This document shows, piece after piece, positions 32,544 through 36,947 of a stretch of 36,947 nucleotides of DNA. How positions within the stretch are numbered: position 1 is the stretch's first letter; each line of letters opens with the position of its first letter. A program made the position numbers and the translations under genes. The notes beneath the pieces were generated by a model that worked only from the letters and a program-made list of their open reading frames with translations, had not been told where the DNA came from and ran no database searches. The DNA comes from an uncultured Rickettsiaceae bacterium (lineage in GTDB: Bacteria; Pseudomonadota; Alphaproteobacteria; Rickettsiales; Rickettsiaceae): the NCBI GenBank assembly GCA_905479885.1, contig CAJQOE010000061.1, positions 1 through 36,947 of the forward strand, read 5' to 3'.

Positions 32544-33254
32544 TTAATCGGCCACAACTTTGTTTCTACCGCTTTCTTTGGCTTCATACATTGCTCTGTC
32601 TGCTCTGGTGATAAAATCCTCTACGGATTCTCCTGGCTCTAATTCAGCAATGCCTATTGAAGCCGTCTTTTTTAAGGGGTCACTTTGTCCTGGAATAATA
32701 AAATCTGCTGATTCAATGGCTATTCTTGTTTTTTCTGCTATATTAGCGCAGGCTGCAAGGTCAACATTACCAAGTAATACTACAAATTCTTCGCCACCAT
32801 AGCGTGCAATAAGGTCAGTTACCCTAAATAAAGATTTTAAAGTGTTGGCTAATGTTCTTAATACTGCGTCGCCAGCTGGGTGACCATAATTATCATTTAC
32901 TTCTTTGAAATGATCCATATCTAGAATCATCATGCACATTGCTTTGCCAGATGTTTGGGCATTTTCTGACATTTGCTTGATATGTATATCAAAATAGCGT
33001 CGATTAAATAATCCAGTTAAACCATCTTTTGTAGATAAATCTACGCTTTCTTCTAGTTCAGTGCGCAGATTATCTTGATAATATTTTCTGCGTAATTGAG
33101 TTTTAATACGTGCTTGTAGTTCACTTTTATCTACGGGGTAAATAAAATAATCATTTATCCCAAGTTCCATGCCTTTAATAACCATAGCGATATTCTCTTC
33201 TTCGGCTAGAAGCATTAACACAGCATTTTTAAAAACTGGTTTTGAGCGCAACAT
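32544..33254 (-). CDS. PleD C-terminal fragment: diguanylate cyclase (GGDEF) domain
   Basis: An open fragment of 236 residues from the first ATG after the pleD lesions. Residues 1-57 are the second half of receiver 2 (GMELGINDYFIYPVDKSELQARI). The GGDEF domain follows: DGLTGLFNRRYFD, ILDMDHFKEVNDNYGH, and RYGGEEFVVLLG as the active site. RVTD stands five residues before it as an intact inhibitory I-site, and RADRAMYEAKESGRN is near the end. The catalytic domain itself shows no damage. However, if translation starts here, receiver 2 lacks its first half and would not fold normally. No ribosome binding site is evident near this ATG. Whether it is made at all is open. Confidence 0.5.
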   Translation of the reverse strand: MLRSKPVFKNAVLMLLAEEENIAMVIKGMELGINDYFIYPVDKSELQARIKTQLRRKYYQDNLRTELEESVDLSTKDGLTGLFNRRYFDIHIKQMSENAQTSGKAMCMMILDMDHFKEVNDNYGHPAGDAVLRTLANTLKSLFRVTDLIARYGGEEFVVLLGNVDLAACANIAEKTRIAIESADFIIPGQSDPLKKTASIGIAELEPGESVEDFITRADRAMYEAKESGRNKVVAD

Positions 33255-33523
33255 TACCCCAATGCGTAAAGGGTCAACTACATCTATTTGACAACTAATG
33301 ATAACAACATCTGGTATGAATGAGCCGAGGCTGTCGATCTCGTCGGGTGATGCTAATACTTGTACTTGTTCGCTTAGTGTACTAAGGCTAGCTTTGATAT
33401 TTTTGGCTTGAATGACGTCATCATCAATTAGTAAAATTTTACTATCAGCAAAATTTTGTTTTGGAACCAGTACTTTTCAACCCAATTCAGAGACTGTGTT
33501 GTTTCTTAGTTTGAGTTCATCAA

Positions 33524-33898
33524 TTACCGTTTCATGCGGGTCAAAGACTTAACTCTGGCAAATAATGCAGTATCATTTATTGGTTTTGTTAGGAATTCAT
33601 CGGCTCCGGCTTCTAAACCCTTTACTCTATCTTCTATATCAGAAAGGGCTGTAACCATGACTACAGGTATGTGCGTAGTGTCTGGATTGGATTTTATATG
33701 TGTGCATGTCTCAAACCCATCCATTTCTGGCATCATGACATCTAGTAATACTATATCAATTTTATTTTCTTTTAACGCGCTTAGAGCTTTAACGCCATTG
33801 GTTGCCGTAACAACGGTATAATATTCACTGAGTAATTTTGCTTCTAGTAGTTTTACATTGGCGTCTAAATCATCTACTACTAATACTGTTGCCGTCAT
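33524..33898 (-). CDS. Receiver-domain protein: PleD receiver 1 left by the frameshift
   Basis: A 124-residue, complete receiver domain with all key residues: acidic pair D9-D10 (VLVVDDLDANV), phosphoacceptor D53 (IVLLDVMMPEMDGFE), T83 region (VVMVTALS) and K105 (EFLTKPIND). It ends at the frameshift after LTRMKR. Its ATG overlaps the divK stop (ATGA, 33895-33898), so it is translated in step with DivK. As a single-domain receiver it could still take phosphate from a PleC/DivJ-type kinase, acting as a sink or a DivK-like partner. That role is inference. The domain belongs to the broken pleD gene. Confidence 0.7.
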   Translation of the reverse strand: MTATVLVVDDLDANVKLLEAKLLSEYYTVVTATNGVKALSALKENKIDIVLLDVMMPEMDGFETCTHIKSNPDTTHIPVVMVTALSDIEDRVKGLEAGADEFLTKPINDTALFARVKSLTRMKR

Positions 33899-34281
33899 TG
33901 CTCTATTCTGGAAGTTGGGTTAATAAAAAAATCAATTGCTTGAAAAAACCTTTCAATTGATACTGGTTTTGATAAGTACATATCGCATCCAGATTGAGAA
34001 ATTAAGTCTTCATCTGATTTCATTGCAAAGGCAGTTATTGCAATTATAGGTATATGTTTTGTTGTTTCGTTTGCTTTTAATTCTCGAATAAGGTCTATAC
34101 CAGATATACCGCTATTGAGTTGAATATCCATTAAAATAAGTCTTGGTAATTCTGTGGTAGCAATATCAATAACGCCAACGCCGTCTTTTGATACAATAAT
34201 ATCACATTCTTTGATCATTAATAAATCATAGAATAATTTTAAGTTTAAATCGTTATCTTCGACGATGAGAACCTTCTTCAT
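33895..34281 (-). CDS. divK: Single-domain response regulator DivK
   Basis: DivK is the polar response regulator that, in Caulobacter, is phosphorylated by DivJ, dephosphorylated by PleC and lowers CtrA activity through DivL. The 128-residue receiver has E8-D9 (VLIVEDNDLNLKLF), phosphoacceptor D52 (RLILMDIQLNSGISGIDL), T83 (IIAITAFAMKSDED) and K105 (CDMYLSKPVS). VEDNDLNLKLFYDLL and ITAFAMK are strongly DivK-like, and placement just before pleD is the Caulobacter arrangement. The gene is intact. Its stop overlaps the next start by four bases. No kinase gene is in the window. Confidence 0.93.
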   Translation of the reverse strand: MKKVLIVEDNDLNLKLFYDLLMIKECDIIVSKDGVGVIDIATTELPRLILMDIQLNSGISGIDLIRELKANETTKHIPIIAITAFAMKSDEDLISQSGCDMYLSKPVSIERFFQAIDFFINPTSRIEQ

Positions 34282-34408
34282 GACATTCTAGTATATATAA
34301 TGTTAGCAAGACATAATGACTTTTCGGCTGACTGCTAGTTAACTTTATAACATAACAATTCTATACGCAAGCTAAGTGCTTCTATAAGGCAATTATTAAT
34401 CATGGTTT

Positions 34409-34912
34409 TTAGTTTGTGTGGTTTGAGAGAGGGTCTGATTTTTCCCAAGCCCCAGAGTTTGCTTGACTAAAAGCGCTTATTGCAAATTTATTTATGTAGC
34501 TTTTTTCTAACAGTTTATTGATTGCATCAAAGTGTAATTTTTGTATATCATCGTATATAAAGAGTATTTTTTGTACAACCTTTGATTTAATTATGCTATT
34601 TTTAGAAAATGATTCAAGTATAGTTTTTTGTGACGGGTTAACAAAAATAATGATCTCTGCTTGATTATATTCGTTTAGATTATGGGTAATAAAAACAGGT
34701 TGTTTTTCTGGTAATGGGTCTAAGCTAGTGGCATGTGGAATAAAATGTTTTTTAGAATAAGTCCACAGAACTCGGTCTAGGTTCTGTGAGTAATCTTCAT
34801 TTTCTGTAAAAACATTTGTTTTTAGATTGCTGTAATAACATTTTTCAGTAAGTTGACAAAAAGTTTTTGCTAGTTGACTTTGTGTGGTTTGATAACAACT
34901 AATTTTTATCAT
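34409..34912 (-). CDS. holC: DNA polymerase III chi subunit HolC
   Basis: Chi links the clamp loader to single-strand binding protein. The 167 residues show the family's N-terminal strand (ISCYQTTQSQLAKTFCQLTEKCY), the conserved LDRVLWTYSKKHFIPHAT near 48-65, QPVFITHNLNEYNQAEIIIFV and a C-terminal helix. It is slightly longer than E. coli chi (147) because of a polar tail. The central motif (LDxxLWTY...FxPH) makes the assignment secure despite low overall conservation. It stands alone on the minus strand, 127 bases before divK, and is divergent from the glycosyltransferase gene. Confidence 0.9.
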   Translation of the reverse strand: MIKISCYQTTQSQLAKTFCQLTEKCYYSNLKTNVFTENEDYSQNLDRVLWTYSKKHFIPHATSLDPLPEKQPVFITHNLNEYNQAEIIIFVNPSQKTILESFSKNSIIKSKVVQKILFIYDDIQKLHFDAINKLLEKSYINKFAISAFSQANSGAWEKSDPLSNHTN

Positions 34913-35048
34913 TGTGCTCTCGTCTAAGTTTTGTTTAATAATTTAATTATACTGTTCTTTCTTGCTTGTTGAGGATTGTGAAAGTATAATTTTATAATTA
35001 GTTGCTTCGTGTTTTAAAGTAGCATGTCAATAAGGATAAATATATACC

Positions 35049-35912
35049 ATGTTAAGATGTACATACATAGTACTTATTCATAATAATGAAAGCAATATAC
35101 CTAAATTAATTGCCTCTTTGAAGCAAGTTGAGGGGAATATTCGTAAAGAATTTATTTTTGTAGATGACGGTAGTACAGATGATTCATTAAATGTATTAAA
35201 ACTAGCTGTAAATGACTTGCCACGCACGACTATCCTTACTCAGCAAAATCAAGGGCCTTCTATTAGTATAAATAAGGCTTCAAGTTTAGCTACTGGTGAC
35301 TACATACACTTCGTTGAAGGTAATGAAGTGCTGCACCCAGGGTCTACAAAATTGCTCATAGAATCTAGTTTAAAACTAGGTGCTCAAGTAGCTGTGGGGC
35401 GTGTGTCATCTACGATAAAGGTAGACAAAATTAATGTAGCTCCAAAACTAATTGAAACACCGATCAAAGCGATATTGACCAATCAAATTCCATCTATACG
35501 TGAAATAGGTAGGGCTGGGTCGCTTGTACATAGGGAGTTGTTGGATAAAATAGATAAAGCTGATAGTAGTATATATACACAAAACATGTCTCTATCTTTA
35601 CGTTGTGCTAAATATAGTAAATTTGTCTATATTAATGCTGATATTTCTAGCATTTTAGCTCGTAGTGATGATCAAAGTAATAGGTTTGTATCTTATAATA
35701 CTTTAAGGGCGATATATAATTTTGTTAAAGTTAATCCAGAACTTTTTGCGAACCTCACATCTGAACTCTTGTTATCGTTAAGTCGAGAATCTATTCAGCG
35801 CGGCGATAAAATGCACTATTCTATTAAGTCTATAACTAGCAAATACATTAAATCTATTTCATTAGATTCAATTCTCAAAGCTTATAAAAAAGAGTTGGAC
35901 AGATTATTTTAA
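35049..35912 (+). CDS. Family 2 glycosyltransferase
   Basis: A predicted cytosolic GT-A fold enzyme of 287 residues. The nucleotide-sugar binding half is typical: YIVLIHNNESNIPKLIASL, EFIFVDDGSTDDSLNVL (residues 34-50), then QQNQGPSISINKASSLATGDYIHFVEGNE. In the last segment the metal-binding DxD is replaced by EGNE, so activity or metal use may differ. The C-terminal part, from about 130, is helical and without a membrane segment. AGGA lies 11-12 bases before the ATG. It is a lone gene between holC and groES. Lipopolysaccharide or capsule sugar transfer is likely from the family, but donor and acceptor are unknown. Confidence 0.8.
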   Translation: MLRCTYIVLIHNNESNIPKLIASLKQVEGNIRKEFIFVDDGSTDDSLNVLKLAVNDLPRTTILTQQNQGPSISINKASSLATGDYIHFVEGNEVLHPGSTKLLIESSLKLGAQVAVGRVSSTIKVDKINVAPKLIETPIKAILTNQIPSIREIGRAGSLVHRELLDKIDKADSSIYTQNMSLSLRCAKYSKFVYINADISSILARSDDQSNRFVSYNTLRAIYNFVKVNPELFANLTSELLLSLSRESIQRGDKMHYSIKSITSKYIKSISLDSILKAYKKELDRLF

Positions 35913-35930
35913 GAAAATAACGTAATCACT

Positions 35931-35957
35931 CTTGAAGTAATTTTTTCAAAGCATATA
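35931..35957 (+). promoter_or_regulatory. Predicted heat-shock (RpoH-type) promoter of groES-groEL
   Basis: A perfect CTTGAA (35931-35936) is followed after 15 bases by CATATA (35952-35957), close to the RpoH pattern CTTGAA-N13-15-CCCCAT. It lies about 60 bases before groES. No CIRCE inverted repeat (TTAGCACTC-N9-GAGTGCTAA) is present in the gap, so HrcA control is not supported. Confidence 0.45.
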
Positions 35958-36015
35958 TAGACAGTACAGATGAGTGAGAACTTAATCTAAAATCAACTAA
36001 ATGAAAGAGGTTACA

Positions 36016-36306
36016 ATGAATTTTAGACCATTGCATGATCGTATTGCAATTCAAGCAATAGCTGCACAAGAAAAAACTACTGGTGGAATAATTATTCCAG
36101 ATAATGCGCAAGAGAAGCCAATGAAAGGCAAAGTGGTGGCCGTTGGTAATGGAGCAAGAGATATTAATGGTAGTATTATTCCGTTAGAAGTTAAAGTCGG
36201 TGATATAGTTATGTATGGCAAATGGGGCGGTACAGAAATAAAAATTGATGGCCAGGAGTTGGTGATCATGAAAGAAAGTGATGTCGTTGGCATTCTGTCT
36301 AATTAA
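36016..36306 (+). CDS. groES: Co-chaperonin GroES
   Basis: GroES is the heptameric lid of the GroEL chamber. The chosen ATG gives a 96-residue protein beginning MNFRPLHDRIAIQAI, matching the family start; AGAGG stands 6-10 bases upstream. An ATG at 36001 would add MKEVT and is not favoured. The mobile loop is EKTTGGIIIPDNAQEKP (residues 18-34). Further conserved parts are GKVVAVGNG and VGDIVMYGKWGGTEIKIDGQE. It is 37 bases before groEL in the universal order. Confidence 0.97.
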   Translation: MNFRPLHDRIAIQAIAAQEKTTGGIIIPDNAQEKPMKGKVVAVGNGARDINGSIIPLEVKVGDIVMYGKWGGTEIKIDGQELVIMKESDVVGILSN

Positions 36307-36343
36307 ATTTTGAATAAACACATTTATAAGGAGAAGTAATAAA

Positions 36344-36947
36344 ATGGCAAAACAAATAAAATATGGTACGAAAGCCCGCGAAGAAATGATCAAGGGCATT
36401 GATATCTTAGCTAATACAGTAAAGGTAACTTTAGGACCGAAAGGCCGTAATGTAGCTATTGAGCAATCTTTTGGCCCACCAAGATTGACAAAAGATGGCG
36501 TGACCGTTGCAAAAGCAGTTGAACTAAAAGATGCTAATCAAAATTTAGGCGCGCAACTAGTAAAGTCAGTAGCAAGCAAAACAGCTGATACTGCAGGCGA
36601 TGGTACAACAACAGCAACAATCTTGACGCAAGCTATCGTAAAAGAAGGTAATAAGTCAGTTGCAGCTGGTTTTAACCCTATGGACCTTAAAAGAGGTATA
36701 GACTTAGCGGTTGAGCACGTGCAGGCTGAGATTAAAAAGTCTAGCAAAGCTATTAGTACACAAGAAGAAATAGCACAAGTTGGAACAATTTCTGCGAATG
36801 GTGATAAGCAAATTGGTGAGCAAATTGCTTTAGCTATGGAAAAAGTTGGTAAAGAAGGCGTGATCACTGTTGAAGAGGCTAAAAATTTCGGTTTTGAAGT
36901 TGATGTAGTTGAAGGCATGATGTTTGATAGAGGTTACTTATCACCAT
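36344..36947 (+). CDS. groEL: Chaperonin GroEL (3' end cut by window edge)
   Basis: The first 201 residues of the 60-kDa chaperonin. The ATG follows AAGGAG at 36329-36334. Conserved equatorial-domain parts are TVKVTLGPKGRNVAIEQSFG (residues 25-44), LTKDGVTVAKAVEL, and the ATP-binding segment TADTAGDGTTTATILTQAI near 82-100, including the D-G-T-T-T motif. KVGKEGVITVEEAKNFG then leads into the apical domain. The frame is open to the last base, so the gene continues beyond the window. It is the second gene of the groESL operon. Confidence 0.98.
   Translation, partial: MAKQIKYGTKAREEMIKGIDILANTVKVTLGPKGRNVAIEQSFGPPRLTKDGVTVAKAVELKDANQNLGAQLVKSVASKTADTAGDGTTTATILTQAIVKEGNKSVAAGFNPMDLKRGIDLAVEHVQAEIKKSSKAISTQEEIAQVGTISANGDKQIGEQIALAMEKVGKEGVITVEEAKNFGFEVDVVEGMMFDRGYLSP

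Larger units (their letters stand above)
32544..33898 (-). pseudogene. pleD: pleD, broken by a frameshift and an in-frame TGA
   Basis: PleD is a polar diguanylate cyclase with two receivers and a GGDEF domain. All parts are here in order: receiver 1, linker, receiver 2 and GGDEF, about 451 codons. Two lesions separate them. First, TAA at 33524-33526 ends the receiver 1 frame after LTRMKR; shifting by one base restores the expected linker (VIDELKLRNN, 33498-33527). Second, TGA at 33477-33479 interrupts that frame; beyond it, KILLIDDDVIQAKNIKASLS continues receiver 2 and joins the GGDEF frame without further breaks. Receiver 2 has Ser in place of the phosphoacceptor (VVIISCQID), which is normal because this receiver is non-phosphorylated in PleD. 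It is coupled to divK by an ATGA overlap. Sequencing error could explain one lesion, less easily both. Confidence 0.8.

Noticed and set aside
33477..33479. TGA in pleD as a sense codon (recoding to tryptophan)
   Set aside because: All other large genes are open under the standard code, and divK itself ends in TGA. A neighbouring frameshift is present as well, so gene damage is simpler.
33520..33530. Programmed ribosomal frameshift to make full-length PleD
   Set aside because: No slippery heptamer or downstream hairpin is evident, and the second lesion (TGA) would still stop translation.

Overview
The window looks like a chromosomal stretch of an AT-rich alphaproteobacterium, most likely a Rickettsiales-type intracellular bacterium with a reduced genome. 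The evidence is the low GC content, the very large NAD-glutamate dehydrogenase, the alphaproteobacterial cell-cycle proteins MipZ, DivK and PleD, an alphaproteobacterial-type AddB, a DksA with an incomplete cysteine set, and scattered decayed genes. The genetic code is standard. Both edges cut genes: uvrD lacks its 5' part and groEL lacks its 3' part. I found no tRNA, rRNA, CRISPR array, prophage or plasmid module. This is mostly housekeeping sequence with three decayed or accessory pockets.

Layout. 1-2003: DNA repair helicase UvrD. 2050-7237 (minus): an MsbA-like exporter, YajC, SecD and an MFS transporter, read in that order. 7350-8042 (minus): an orphan PhoB-type regulator whose receiver has lost its phosphoacceptor aspartate. 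8266-9674: rpsF-rpsR-rplI with a clear terminator. 9675-10255: a decayed patch with an IS630-type transposase remnant and hairpins. 10256-13038 (minus): mnmE, xerC and dksA. 13131-18864: an overlapping operon of NAD-glutamate dehydrogenase, a RodZ-like protein, a small coiled-coil protein and ZapA, followed by a candidate small RNA. 19061-23644: ABC-2 permease (minus), miaB and PBP1A. 23881-27581 (minus): a small DedA/YqaA-type membrane protein, AddB and exported MsrA. 27714-31316: pepA-mipZ-rmuC, overlapping or abutting. 31317-32543: gene-poor patch with a DUF1653 gene and an unknown 91-residue gene. 32544-34281 (minus): divK-pleD, with pleD broken. 34409 to the end: holC (minus), a family-2 glycosyltransferase and groES-groEL.

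The recurring theme is control of cell division and the cell cycle. MipZ places the division site, ZapA bundles FtsZ, RodZ-like proteins link to the elongation machinery, and in Caulobacter the NAD-glutamate dehydrogenase itself acts on FtsZ. DivK-PleD is the Caulobacter polarity and c-di-GMP branch. Here the dehydrogenase is translationally chained to rodZ-like and zapA, while pleD carries a frameshift plus an in-frame TGA. The organism therefore seems to keep the division hardware and DivK while losing full-length PleD. PBP1A shows that peptidoglycan synthesis is retained. The points most worth checking are the gdh-zapA operon, the broken pleD, the structured RNA after zapA and the degenerate response regulator. 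I see no clear new defence or mobile system.
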